A DNA stretch of 64,000 bases from Palaemon carinicauda. Its lineage: Eukaryota; Arthropoda; Malacostraca; Decapoda; Palaemonidae. The stretch lies in the NCBI RefSeq assembly GCF_036898095.1, contig NC_090757.1, positions 62,857,589-62,921,588 on the forward strand. Reading direction: 5' to 3'. Shown piece after piece: positions 10,613 through 22,529 of the stretch. Under the pieces are notes generated by a model that was not told the DNA's origin, searched no databases, and saw nothing but the letters and a program-made list of their open reading frames with translations. The translations under genes and the position numbers were made by a program. The number at the start of each line of letters is the position of its first letter. Within the stretch, counting starts at the first letter, position 1.

Positions 10613-12088
10613 TAGCAGATCTATTTGATTGTAAAATTATTCAATTAAATTAAGTCAGACCGTAATCGTGATCATATCAAAGAAGGAAGGCAAGGTCGAG
10701 AACTAGGATCGTATATAATAGATATATGTGACTAAAATATAAAGGTAATCCAAGTAATAATGCATAACGTTGGCTCCGGGGGCTCAACTAAACAACTCGA
10801 CCGGATGGTAATGAATAAAAGCTACTTCCGGGGATCCCGTCATGAAAGTTTTTATATATTTATATATCTATCTATATGAGGTCCGTGAGGTGCGTGACAC
10901 TAGAGAGGGGGAAGGGATCTTAAATGGGTCCGTGACGTGCGGGACCGAGAGGGAGTAGCACGTACAAAACTTAATAAAATAAATAAAATAACATAACAAG
11001 GTACCACGGACCAAGCCGAAAACTTCCCGCCGATCGTTGGCCAAACGAGCGACGGAAAGAAAACGACTACGACCGGGTAGAGTAGTGGAAAGAGTAAGTA
11101 ATGTACGTTAATGTATAATAATAGTATGCCTCACAGATCAACGGGAACCGCCCGTGCAAAGCGGATACCCCCGGGAGGGGTACATAACGCTATAAAGTGA
11201 CTTAAACTCGATCGGGAGAGAGAGAGGGAGGGAACCCTGGGGTGGGGTATCGGCAGGAGGAGGCTAGGAGTGGGGCGATAGCAGGTATACCAACCTGCCA
11301 GACCCACGATTGATATGATCACGCGGAAAGACTAATAACACTATAATAAACATAACACATGGTAAAACAAGATATGAAGGCATGCTGGATGATAATAATA
11401 ATAAAATTAACTATACTGTACATCAATCGTAAAACAAACGAGGGAGCGAACATGAGACAGGAGAAAACCAAGCCTGACGGCGCTGAGAGTAGGCAGGGCT
11501 ACCAACATAACACTGAGTCATTGAAGTGCTAACAAAATGAAAACTAATATGTAATATCTGACTCATGAAAGCCCCTCGAGCTAATGCAAGCAAACGAATG
11601 ACGTTAAAATGATAAGCAAGTCCATGGCGTGCGAACGTAAATAATCCAAGTAATAATATGTGGAATAGAACGCCGAAGGCGATCAGGCATGCCAACCTAC
11701 CGAAAATACGCACACGTATATGTAAAAACTGTTATCATAAAAACAGGACAATATAAAATTAATACGGTGTGTGAACCGTGGATATACATAAGGTTCATAA
11801 CGAGAAACAATCAGTATGGAGGACTCATTGAAAATCGTTAAGAACGAACGAGAGAGAGAGAGGAGGGAGCCGATCGCATGAGAGACCCACGCAAGGTCGT
11901 GAATAATAAAGCTGAATAATATAAACAAAAAGGGGCAAGGCCCCCTCCAAAATCTCAAAACTCATAGATCTGGTACTTAACTTAGATGGAGTGACAATGG
12001 AGTCCGACATCTTGAGGTAAATCCAGAAAAAAACCAGCGAAATTCACACATAAGGCAAAATACGGCTAGCAAGCTGCATGCTATGAAA

Positions 12089-12367
12089 GGAGTGACGTCA
12101 CTGGCGTGGGATTGCTAGTAGTAGTAGGATGTTGAACGGCACCTCGCTATTCGGGGATATTGACAGGAGATATCTAAATGGTGCGAGGCCTCTGGTTGTG
12201 ATTAATTCACGCCCCAGTAGTATACCAACACCTTATTAAGGTGAGCCAGCTGGGTTCAACCTAGCATTCCTATACAATTTTTCTCTGGTAAATTTATAGC
12301 AGTTTTTTACCTTAGAAATGATGTTAAAGGAGCATTTCACTGGGCGGCACGGGTCGGAGCCCAGAAA
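12089..12367. repeat. 5' inverted terminal repeat of DIRS element A
   Basis: It begins GGAGTGACGTCACTGGCG and ends GGGTCGGAGCCCAG. It is the reverse complement of 4187-4460 with scattered mismatches and small indels. The outer boundary is defined by the ICR, whose second half ends at CTGGGCTCCGA. Transcription of the element would start from this end on the minus strand; no certain core promoter is visible. Confidence 0.85.
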
Positions 12368-13240
12368 TCATTAGTTAACATTCATTCCCCCGGGAAGACT
12401 CCGAAGAGGAATCCCGAGGGAAAAAAAAAAAAAAAAAAAAAAAAACCACAAGAATTACACAACAGGCACGTGGCCTCACAACCACTTACACTCACGGAAG
12501 GAGAGCTGTAACAAACAGAATTATAACAATTATAATTATGAAACTGTAATTGCGTAATTTAAAAAATGAATGAACACAAATAAAGAACGAAAACCCCGAA
12601 AGGAATCGTTCTACAAAACTGAAAAATCAACCAATACAATTAGATTCATAAACTAATTGAGACAAAACATACGGCGTAGGAACCCCACCCACACGGGAAG
12701 GAAGCTACTCAGACGTAGTAAACGTAGTAAGGGTGAACGACCTCAACAGAGAGAGAGAGAAAGACCGAAGTCAAACTCGATCGCAACCCATGAAATTACA
12801 CCGTGGTGGCCTAACTGCCGAGGGCTCCACGGAGATATCGTACACCACACACACAAGCACAAACTCTGAAAAGGAAACTTACTGATTTCTATACTCAAAT
12901 ATATACATAAACACGAAAAAATGTTTACATATATATTGAGTAAAAGAAAAGTAAGTGATTAAGTAAAGACAAAACAAATAATGGCTGCCAAGCGAGGACA
13001 AAGACAGAGACGTCTGTCCATTGTCCGAGCTAAAAGTGAAGTGAGACATTTCATCGGTGTGTGAGGGAGGGAGGGGTAGCAAGCTACCCCTCCCCCTACC
13101 CCTGCTAACTAGCGCGGGGTAGGAAACCCTCGTTAAAATCTAATGGCTCGTCATTTCAGCTACGCCGAAAGTAATATCCAATGTAAATAGCGTGGTTTGT
13201 ATTTCGGTTACGGAACAATTCACATTTTGAGTTTGGCATA
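12368..13240 (-). mobile_element. 5' end of DIRS-like element F, separated by insertion of A
   Basis: Near 13130-13210 the sequence (CTAATGGCTCGTC, CAGCTACGCCGAAAG, GTTTGTATTTC) resembles the right terminal repeat of element C (CTAATGGCTATC, CAGCTATGCTGAAAG). The orientation matches a minus-strand element whose 3' portion lies at 1-4143. A 25-base A run occurs at 12421-12445. No coding region is recognised. That this belongs with 1-4143 is an inference from position and orientation. Confidence 0.45.
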
Positions 13241-13419
13241 CTGCCAGATTGAATTATGACCCATTTCTCGGTTCCTATATCGGTCGTAAGTCGACGACTC
13301 CCTGTACAGTGCTGTACTACGTTTCAAGAACATACATCAATAATAATGAGAAGCAAATATAAGTTAGGAAGTTTTTGTCAAACAAATCTTTGACATATTG
13401 GAAAACATTGAGTACTCAC

Positions 13420-13528
13420 CATTGCAACCTCTGTGACTTGCATAGAACTTCCAAGAACTTCTAAGCTACCAATGCAATTGTCAGTGACATCTTGTGTTTT
13501 CTCAATCTGATCTTGATCAGCTTCATTG
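13420..13528 (-). CDS. Candidate internal exon of an unidentified host gene
   Basis: This 109-nt minus-strand segment is bounded by a strong acceptor (T-run then GTTTACAG) and a consensus donor (ATG then GTGAGT). Only one frame is open; after one base it encodes 36 residues, starting NEADQDQIEKTQDV and ending MQVTEVAM, rich in acidic residues. No domain is recognised. The surrounding DNA (13240-14040) is AT-rich and free of recognised TE, as expected for intron. It shares its strand with other possible exons in the window, but they need not belong to the same gene. Confidence 0.55.
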
Positions 13529-14045
13529 CTGTAAACAAAAAAAAATTGAAAATATATGTAAGCCCAATGATCTGAATCTATAAAAAGTACAATTTTATTT
13601 CTGATAATGCTACCATAAATGGAGAGGATTTGCATTAAATTTTCAATCCTATAACATTACTAAGGTTTTCTGAGAGCATTAACGAATTATAAATTATGAA
13701 ACTAGCCCACTAAATTCCTATTCTAATTCATATGAGGGTCACAAAAAGTATTTGGACTTTATTAAACTGAATCAATATCCTTTTCATCTAATATAAAACT
13801 TTTATGATAACAATTACAACTGTATCTCTTAACAAATTTAGAGAAATATAAGATCTATCTAAGAAATCAATCATACCTGAATATCTAGAAGAAAAGCAGG
13901 TGTACTTTGAAATGTACAAAATATGCTTCAGTCATATATCTCTGGCATAACCCTGGCAGATGTAATCTTATTTCAATAAGACAACTTGTGGCCTATCACA
14001 ATTCTTAATCCTAATCTGGATACTGTATTAATCTCTGACAGAATT

Positions 14046-14140
14046 ATTCAGTTAGTTCTTTATGCATGTCCCACAGCTTTTTTCATAATTCTGACCATCC
14101 TTTGCATTTAGATTTTCCCAGAATATGGTTAGTTCTACCA
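14046..14140 (+). mobile_element. Short fragment of the LINE family seen at 61430-62829
   Basis: AGTTAGTTCTTTATGCATGT, TTTTTCATAATTCTGACCAT and CCTTTGCATT match, with a few changes, 62263-62330 of the plus-strand LINE (after its RT, in the C-terminal region). The fragment ends after TTTTCCCAGAAT. No target duplication was found. It shows that this LINE family has several copies here. Confidence 0.65.
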
Positions 14141-14952
14141 GTCTTGCACAGTACAGGTAGTGCATTGTGTTGCTTTAGCATTAGATTGCCATCTTCGTTT
14201 ACGATAGGCATTGTTGGTGCTGCTCCTTTTTTTTTTTAGATTTTTCTGCCTTATTTTTGCTGTGCATCATGTCTGGAAAGCACAAGGGAGACTTCTGATG
14301 GCTGTGCGAAGGCCAACCACAGGAATACAGAGGGAATTCTTATATGTCTTATTTATTAAGACCTACTAGTATTGTATAAGTGTTGGTACACTATTGTATG
14401 TATAGGGTACAAATATTTGTATGTATAGGGTACAGTAATTTATGAATGGTAAGGGACTGTTTCCTCTTTTTTTTTAAAGTACTGTAAATTATACTTATAT
14501 AGTATGTATGCAAGTACAGTATGTTACATATATAAAATAAAATTAACAATGAAAATAGGCTTATGATGCATTATAAGAACAGATCTCATTCGTAACACAA
14601 TTTTAAAGAGCAATTCCCTTTACCAACAATAATATAGTTTCTCTAATATATATGCCTAACAGATACTTTTATATCTTACAATCTCAAATGTCTTATGACA
14701 AATTTGGAGATTATTTGTATTTTTTCCTAACTAATACAAACCTGGAGTTATTTATGTAAATCATCTTTCAGCGTAACTGGAAGATAGCCATTAGACTTTA
14801 ATTACGAGGTGGCAACCCTGTCTAACCACTTGAGTGGGTAGGCTGGGGGTGGCTGGGAAGTACCCAGCCACCTCTATATATACTCTCACAACAGTGAGCG
14901 ACGTCACTTTTGATTGCAGGCAGGACTTCTGGGGGACAGGTGATGGCGGGCC

Positions 14953-15065
14953 AATTTATATAAATAACTCCACATATGTATTAGTTAGGGAAAAATACAA
15001 ATTATCTCTGAATTTGTCATTTGTTCCCATACTAATAAACCTTCCGTTACTTATGTGGATGACTC
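14953..15065. repeat. ICR-like segment of DIRS element C
   Basis: The first part (AATAACTCCACATATGTATT and AATTATCTCTGAATTTGTCA) matches the right terminus of C at 21455-21520 in the same orientation. The second part (TACTAATAAACC and TTACTTATGTGGATGA) matches the left terminus at about 14725-14765. This is the joined-ends arrangement expected for a DIRS internal complementary region, placed next to the 3' repeat. Confidence 0.65.
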
Positions 15066-15527
15066 ACTCTTAGGTGGGTGGAAGTCCTAGATCTGGCATG
15101 GACATTGACCTGGTTTTACCTATTACAGTACATGACTGTGGTCTAGGGAAAACTTTGACACCTCGCTGAAATATACAAAGTGAGTATAATCGCAGCCTGT
15201 GCAATGCAGAATATAGAGGTTGTTAATTTGTATGAACGCCTTTTAAGTTTATATAGAAAAAACAAGACGTATCATATTGCTCCCTCGCAGAAAGCAATGG
15301 GGAAGTGGACAGTACTGTATATAAATTTTATAACTTATACTAGGCTACACAAGGGAAGTTATAATTACCTGTAGAAGTTGAAGCCAGCTTGCAGAGGGAC
15401 CCATGGTGCTGTACCCCAAGGGAGGGGAAGATGAAGAAAGGAAAGTCAGACATTCTTCTCCTTCATCCCAGTCTTAACCGATGCCCTCAACCAACTGCTA
15501 CTTGTCCATCAAGGAGCCAGAGGTATC

Positions 15528-16511
15528 TTAAACCACTTGTTGAGCAGCCACCACAGGACCGATAGTGAACGTATCGAGTCTCCTGTGGGTCACGTCTTTT
15601 AAGTAATAGGCTGTGAAGGTGGTCTGTCTCTTCCACTTGCCCGGTAGGAAAACTTGCAACATGGAGAAGTTACGTTTGAATGCCAGGGAAGTACTGATTT
15701 CCCTGACATCATGGGCTCTAGGTCGACGAGCTGGAGGAGGATTGGGAGCCAAGGCTCTTTCGATTACTTGGCAAATCCAGGAGGAAAGTGTATTTGGTGA
15801 TCCTCCTCTTTACTCTCCCTGAACTAACAAATAGAGGTGTTGGTCTGGGACGTGTTGCTGTAGTGCGTTCAAGATAGTATCTCAAACTCCTCACTGGGCA
15901 TAGTAACAACTGATCTGGGTCACTGGTTACAGAACGAAAACTCGCAATGTGAAAGGTCCTGAATCGATGGTCCAGCACCCCTGGATTTTGAGTCTTAGCA
16001 ATAAACTCAGGGACGAAGCCGAGTGTCACTTCCCCCATCCCCTTGAATGAGCAATTTCATACGAGAGGCCATAAAGTTCACCGACTCTCTTTGCCGAGGC
16101 TAAAGTGAGCAGGAATACCATCTTCAAAGTGATATTTCTGTCAGCAGCATGGCGTAATGGTTCGTAAGGAGGTCCTTTCAAGGATCTCCAGACGCAAACC
16201 ACGTTCCAAGGAAGAAGCCTAATCTCTGACTGAGGGCAAGTGATCTCATAACTCCGTATGAGTAAAGAAAGTTCCAATGAAGAGGAAATATCCACTCCCT
16301 TAAGCTTAAAAGCTAGGCTTGAGGCTGAGAAATAGCCTTTCACCTTCAATACCGAAAGAAGCTTTTCCTCCCAAAGGTATACAAGGGACTCCGCTATTAC
16401 TGGAATACTGGCATCGAGTAGAGAGATATTCCTTCCACGACACCAACCACAGAGTACTCTCCATTTTGGCTGGTAGACTGAGGCTGATGACTTACCCAAG
16501 TATACGGACAT
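15528..16511 (-). pseudogene. Tyrosine recombinase remnant of DIRS element C
   Basis: The minus-strand frame 16511-16026 carries an N-terminal core-binding part (SVYQPKWRVLCGWC) and the Arg box LASAKRVGELYGLS. 16038-15718 continues with LLLCPVRSLRYYLERT. 15752-15528 carries the H-x-x-R box (RAHDVREI) and the tyrosine box (FTAYYLKDV). Arg, His, Arg and Tyr of the phage-integrase fold are therefore all present, but in at least three frames, so the protein is not made. Its role would be insertion of the circular DNA form. Confidence 0.8.
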
Positions 16512-16849
16512 TCACTCCGCAACTTCTTGCGAGAAGCCTATCTGAGAGAGGAGACGTTGGATAGCCTCCACACGTGAAGTCGAAGCGACTGCACGGTCTT
16601 GTGGAAGATGTTCGCGTGCAGTTGTTTGTGTAGATTTGGTCGTGGAGGGAGTTCTCTCGGTAGATCAACTAGAAGTTGCAGGAGGTCAGAAAACCACTCT
16701 GTATGATGCCACAGCAGAGCTATAAGGGTCATCATTAGATCTTTGGATGCTCTGGTTTTGTTGAGCAGTCTTCTCATCAGAAAAAATGGAGGAAAGGTGT
16801 ACACGTTGATGTTGTCCCACCGTTGTTGGAATGCATCTTGCCATAGAGC

Positions 16850-17898
16850 CTAAGGATCTAGGACTGGAGAAAAGTAGAGCAGAAGCTTGCTGTTCAGAGA
16901 TGTTGCGAACAGGTCTACAGTCAGGGAACCCCACAAAGTCAGGACTTTGTTGGCTATCTGATGATTCAAAGACCATTCGGAGCCTACTATCCGAGTCGCA
17001 CTGCTCGATTGTCCAAGAGCACATTCCTCTTGCCGGGAATGAATCGATCTGATAGAGCCACCGAATGTTCTTCTGACCATCTGAGGATCTTTACTGCAAG
17101 ATGGCATAGAGGCTGTGAAAAGGTACCACCCTGTTTGTTTATGTAAGCCACTACTGTGGTGTTGTGGCTTATCAACACCACCTAGTGACCTGCCAACAAC
17201 TGTTAGAACTGATGAAGAGCTAGGTAAGCTGCACTCATCTCTAGATGATTTCTGTGCTGGTACCTTTCTGACTCTGACCAAAGGCCGGAGATCGTATGGT
17301 GCTGCAGGTGAGCCCCCGACCCTTCTTTTGAAGCATCTGTGAAGAGCATCAAATGCGGAGGGGGAACAAGAACATCTGGCCTCGTCAAAGGTTTTCGTCT
17401 ACCATCCACAAACTAAAATCCATCGCCTGATCCTGAGTTATAGGAACTCGAGTGTCTGGTGGATCGGAGTATTGGTTCCAAATAGACTTATGCTGCTACT
17501 GCAGGGATCTTATCCTGAGGAGGCAGTCTGGAACAAGACGGATGGGAGAGGTCAGATGGCCTAATAGACTAAACCAACGAGAGGCTAGAAGAACTTCTTT
17601 CCTGAGGAAAGGTGCAGCCACTTCCTTCAGTCTGTGTGCTCTTTTGTCTGATGGGAAGACACTCTTGGACGGGGTTTATGATCATACCGAGGTATACCAG
17701 TCTCTGTGAAGGTTACAGTGATGACTTCTCATGATGCACTGGATCCCAAGTCAGAGGGGGGAGAGATTGAACGAACGGGACACGATACCCTGGGGAGATC
17801 ACTTCAACCGTCCAGGGATCTGCCTCCACGGAGCTGCCACCTCTGCCAGCGGTGCTGTAGGCATCTCCCAACATGTGGTAGGTGATGAGGAATGCCAT
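16850..17898 (-). pseudogene. RT-RNase H remnant of DIRS element C with RT core deleted
   Basis: The RT start is visible near 17800-17740 (WTVEVISPGYRVPF, typical of DIRS). Directly after it (17700-17420) comes the RT connection region (APFLRKEVLLASRWFSLLGHL), so the catalytic palm is absent: about 0.6-0.7 kb is missing. RNase H follows at 17409-17203 (LFTDASKEGSGAHLQ, SGLWSESE, HLEMSAAYLAL), then its C-terminal part, with LTLWGSLTVDLFATSLN near 16930. Frames shift several times. Confidence 0.7.
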
Positions 17899-20800
17899 TT
17901 CTACTGGGAGTGATCACCTTGGCCACCTTCCTTTCCTCCCCTCTTTCCTCTGAAGGACTTGGACCCTTTCTGACCTTTGGATGGAAAGGGCTGCTTAGAC
18001 ACCTTAGAAGGTTCAGAGGACCTAGAAGTTGACTGGTGAGAAGAGGAAGGTGCTTGCTGAGGCCGTGAAGACTGGGAAGGTCAACCATAGGTCCGCAATG
18101 TCATGGCCCTATGGAGGAGAGAAACGTTTGACAATTTCCTCCATCGCTCAGCAGACCTCTCTATCTCTTCCGGAACGAAGATAGATGAACTCTCGAGGGT
18201 GGAATCCCTTAACCGAGAGACCTCCACTTTTGGCACCTGTTTGTGGAACCTACCTATAACAGTATCCCTTCTCTTGAGAATGGCGTTCGCCCACAGGTTG
18301 ATGACGTGATGTGATAGAAACTCAAGAGTCCGGGTACCTGACAACAGGAAAGACTCCATAGTCTTCCTGGTAGACTCCTTTGAAAGAGTGTGGGAGCGAA
18401 CAATGAAGCCTAAGGATCCTAGCCATAGATCGAGCCATGAAGCAGCCTGCATGGGGTACTTCACACCTCTCTATGTTCAGGAGCGTAACTGAACATAGGG
18501 AGGCCTTCAGATAGGAGAGGGTCTGAGTCAGTACACCCTTTGATAGGGACTCTACCGAAGGGTCGAGGGTCATGGTGGAATGAGGTTCCCCTTCGATCTC
18601 ATAGTACTTCCTTTGTAGACCAAAAGGAAGTAGAAGGGACCAAGAGGAGGAAGCTGCCCTCAAGGAGCTAGAAGTTCCAGCTATCTAGGTGATAGCTTTC
18701 CTTTTGGCAGCAGTCAAGCCCTTGGACCAGGGCAGAGCTGCACTGGTCCTGGAAGGCTCCTGGGTCTCGAATATCTCATCGAGAACCATATCCTTTCCTT
18801 CCTGGATGGTGGAACTAGGAGTGGACAGCCTGTTGATGACCCTCATACAGGCAAGGACACACCAAGAGGTATGCTCCGCCTCACGTTTCTCCTGTTTGGA
18901 GTGATAGTTTGGACTGGCTGCCTTTGGAAGATTCTCGTCTGCGGAATCTAAGGAGACGTCCACCTCCAGACTCACATTCAGAGCCTGAGGTAGGTCAGTC
19001 GTCAACAAAATCACTGGAAGGACCCCCCACAGGGGACCATCTTTGTGCCTCAGCCATTTTCGCTTCCCGTGCTACAGCACTCTTTGGTTTCGTCTTAGTG
19101 ACCTTTGATTACCTATGCACAGGACGTTCCGCCGCGGTCTTAGGAGGGGGAACCTGCAAGGTTTTCGAGGGACTTGACGAATTTGGCAGTAGGAGCTGAA
19201 AGATCCTACTCTGGAGGAGGTATAGGAATCGGACGTTGGTCCAGAGCACTACCTCAATTTCTTGAGGGTTGAAGGGATGGATTGTGATCTCCCTGGGCGA
19301 GCCTATGTCCCTACTCGTCCTAGGGCAGATGATGTCGGCATGAGGTGGTGTTAGGTGTTATGCCTCTTATCCTTCTCTTCTCTTCTTAGTGACGAACCTC
19401 CTTTACCTTTACTGGTGTAAAGGGTAAGTTGGCCATATAAGGATCAGAAGGAATAGGATCTTTAGCACATGATCGGGATGGAGGTGATCTATGCACTCTG
19501 TCTGCCGTCGACTTCCTTCTAGGGTCCTGACTCCCAACTGACGAACTCAACGAGGGTTCCAGGGGGATCCTAGGGGTTGCCTTGACTGGAACAGTCGGAG
19601 GTTGTAACAGTGTAGGAGCCACATTCAGTGTCTTCAGGAGGGTGGAGATGAACGTATTCACCCATAGAGGAACCTCTGAACCTCTAGGTAAACACTGGAA
19701 TTCCCTAGGAGAGTGTCCTTTGGGTGGAACTCTAGAAGGGGCTCCAATTGATGGAGCTAATAACATCTGAAGCCAAGGAACATGTTCTTTTGGGCGCGAA
19801 AGAAGGTCCGGGCCAATAGGCGCTTTCGCGAACTTATCAGTGGGCTCCTTGAACCCTTCTGGAATGGGTGTTGGTCTTACGCTGGTGGTTGAAAATGTAG
19901 AGGGTTGAGGCGAAGGTGTTGGTTCCGCACTTGATCGCGGTTCTGACACATCTGCTCGTGAATTGCTTGTGGAAATTGCCAATTTGCTCGTGAAATCCTG
20001 AGATTTATGTACAAAATTGTGAGTTTCACGTGTCAACGGATGCAATTCCCGAGCAGAAGTGCTCACAACAGGATCACTAGGAGCCACAGAGGAAGAGGAA
20101 AGTATAATGCCTTCCTGTTGCCCCAGAGAACCACCTATGTCCGACGAAGTCGGCAGAGGAGGCCTGTGAGTAGGGACTACTCTAGTTGGAGAATATGTCA
20201 CAGTGAGACGCGTTTCTCAGTATCGCTTAGGCGAACGCTTCGCAAGAAACTCCCAAGGCGGTGAAAGGCACTGGGGGTTTAGCTGAACACCTGTTAGAGG
20301 AATGGTCATTCTCATCTTCAGGTCCGGTCTGAGGTTGTTTGGAAGGTCTGGTTGAGGGGCTATGTGCTGATGGACTGAGCGTACGCCTACCTCTACCTCC
20401 AGACGAGGAACGTCTAGACCTTGATCGCGAACTCGCGGTTCATGATCGTGAACGAGATGTTCGTGAACGGAAGCACAACATTCTCGTGAATCTGTGGGTT
20501 CTGTGGGGAGAAACAAAGGGTTGAAGATTAAAGGACAACGAGGTCACAGGATGGAGAGAGGATTCGTTGTCAGCAGGGGCTGTTGGAGAGGCGAATGCGG
20601 GCAATCATCTCTTCCACGCATGGAAAGGAGAGGAGAAGGCGAAAGATGGACCTAGCACAGTTCCAGAGCATGAGATGTCGACGTCTCCGAAGAAGGGTCC
20701 TTCCTGGCACCACGCTGAAGAAGGCGCAGCAGCTCCTCCTTCGAAGGGGATCCCGAAATCCCTAAGGACGACCACACCTGCAGCAGCTCTGAAGGGGAGA

Positions 20801-21236
20801 ATGGCTCGCCGCAGCTGGAGGAGAAGTTGCTCCTCTAGGGGAAGCAACAACCCCCCAGTACCCCGGGGTTGCCAAGGAGTTAAGTCAGTCTGCGCTCCTA
20901 CTTCATTGTCCCTCAGAAGAGCGTGAGTCGAGCGAGAAGGAGCTTTTGAGAGAGATTTGGGGGTACGAGAATGAGAACGCACTTTGCTCGCCTGAGGGGG
21001 AACGGGCAATCATCTTCTTCCCACGCCGCCCAAACTTCTCCCATTGGGAAGCATACCACCACGTACACTCTGCGCAAGGCGAACCCTGCTTGCATCGATG
21101 CCCTCAGCACGTAGGAAACAAAGAGTGCAGGTCGGTCACATGAAGGTCCCGCATGCGGCACCCTTGCATCCTGGACAGGTTTGCATGATGATGGCGATCG
21201 CATGAGAGGACACTCACACCTGGAAAGAAAAAGCAA
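17804..21236 (-). pseudogene. gag-like region of DIRS element C, fragmented
   Basis: Several minus-strand open stretches in different frames (21236-20605, 20201-19386, 19014-18685, 18464-17804) are rich in Ser, Pro and Arg, as in DIRS gag. A candidate splice acceptor (CTTTTTCTTTCCAG) precedes a Cys-rich reading near 21180-21100 (TCPGCKG and PTCTLC), loosely like the Cys/His exon of A and B but with a stop. The stretch 18464-18081 is the best preserved (LLSGTRTLEFLSHHVINLWAN). Assignment to gag is by position and composition plus family resemblance; domain limits cannot be fixed by eye. Confidence 0.5.
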
Positions 21237-22014
21237 AATTTAAAAAGTCCAATGACAGTCAGGAAGAGAGCGGACACGTCCGATCTTAACTGAGCCAAAA
21301 GAAAAAGTGACGTCTCTCACTGTGGTGAGAGTATATATATAGAGGCAGCTAGGTATCACCCCCATCCACCCCCAGCCTACCCGCTCAAGCAGTTAGGCCG
21401 GGTTGCCACTTCGCAATTAGTCTAATGGCTATCTTCCAGCTATGCTGAAAGATAATTTAAATAAATAACTCCAGGTTTGTTTAGTTAGGAAAAAATAGAA
21501 ATTATCTCCGAATTTGTCATAAGACATTTCAGATTGTAAGATATAAAAGCTGTGCGCATTAACTCTCAGATCAGTGCCATCTATTAATAACACACCCAAC
21601 TAAAATTCACTGAAAATTCCCATGAATGTATCACAAATATTTACATAATTTGACCCCTTGACAGTAGTACACAACTGTAGGTATTATTTTTCTAAAAAAA
21701 TATGTATTCTTTGAAATGTATTTATCATTAATCAGCAATAATGGCAAACGTAATTCCTATTAACGCTCTTTTTTTCTAGAGTCCAGATATAAACAAAACG
21801 CTAAACTGTTGAGTGCCATCTATTGCTAATGCGCCCTAACAACATGGGAAAATGCTCATGGAAATTCCAGCGACTTTCTAGTCTTCCCTTTACTGTCTTT
21901 GCTCTAGACAGTAGTGACCTGGCTATATGTATGGCTTCCTTTGTTATAGTCACTCATTCTTTTTCAGTCAAGGAGGTATAGATAATGACCAAACTATCAA
22001 AACCACTATCTAGG

Positions 22015-22260
22015 TTTAAAGGTCACTTATGAATGGCAGAGGCAAGGGACACTGACAGTGCCCTAGCAGGATAATGCCCTAGAGACTGACCAAATATACA
22101 TATAATCAGCACCCAATCCACCTCTCCACCAAAGTTAGGATCAGGGAGGGCTTGACAATGGCTGCTGATGACTCAACAGGTAGACCTATAGACTTCCCCA
22201 AGCACTCCCTTACCCAGCCTCACAAGAATGGAGAGGTTGCTCATCGCCAGGCAGGGACAT
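22015..22260 (-). repeat. tRNA-derived SINE, body only
   Basis: The reverse complement contains GCAACCTCTCCATTCTTGTG, then GTCAGTCTCTAGGGCATTA, CCCTTGCCTCTGCCATTCAT and a final CTTTAAACCTAGA. These match the body of the SINE at 55731-55960. This copy keeps a middle section (TAGGTCTACCTGTTGAGTCA) that the other lacks, but has no tRNA-like head. Confidence 0.7.
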
Positions 22261-22529
22261 TTCCTCCTGAGTGGGAAGGAGAGGGAACATTGAACTTAGG
22301 TTTAAGTATTGAAATAACTAATGTTATTTTGAAAATTATATTAATTCTATAAAATCTCACCAAAGTTCCTTTGCTGATTCACATATCAACCAAAGAGTGT
22401 TAAGGAAATGCATATGTCACAAATAAAGCAGATTCCTTCTTTTCCGGTCTTAGACTCTTCTGCATTTTTTTACCTGCCTTCTGACTACTACGTGTGAATT
22501 TTGCTCATGCCGCACCATCTTTTTTTATC

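Larger units (their letters stand above)
4144..12367 (-). mobile_element. DIRS-like tyrosine-recombinase retrotransposon A
   Basis: The element is about 8.2 kb and is read on the minus strand: leader (10226-12088), spliced gag (10225-10055 and 9859-7984), RT-RNase H (8014-5999) and tyrosine recombinase (ending at 5029). It has inverted terminal repeats (about 4187-4460 against 12089-12364) and an internal complementary region at 4511-4602 next to the 3' repeat. No LTRs and no target duplication are seen, as expected for recombinase-mediated insertion; the ends share an AAA trinucleotide. Several lesions make it inactive: a TAG after YLDD, further stops in RT, a frameshift in gag, and a stop plus frameshift in the recombinase. 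It sits inside element F. Confidence 0.9.
14667..21548 (-). mobile_element. Degenerate DIRS-like retrotransposon C
   Basis: The element is about 6.9 kb, read on the minus strand. Terminal repeats at 14667-14929 and 21298-21548 are inverted copies (for example CTTATGACAAATTTGG against CCGAATTTGTCATAAG). An ICR-like segment at about 14953-15065 holds a right-end copy followed by a left-end copy. Inside, from high to low coordinates, are gag-like sequence (about 21230-17800), a short RT start (about 17800-17740), RT connection and RNase H (about 17700-16850) and tyrosine recombinase (16511-15528). Most of the RT core is missing, and frames are broken many times. It belongs to a different DIRS subfamily from A and B. 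Confidence 0.85.
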
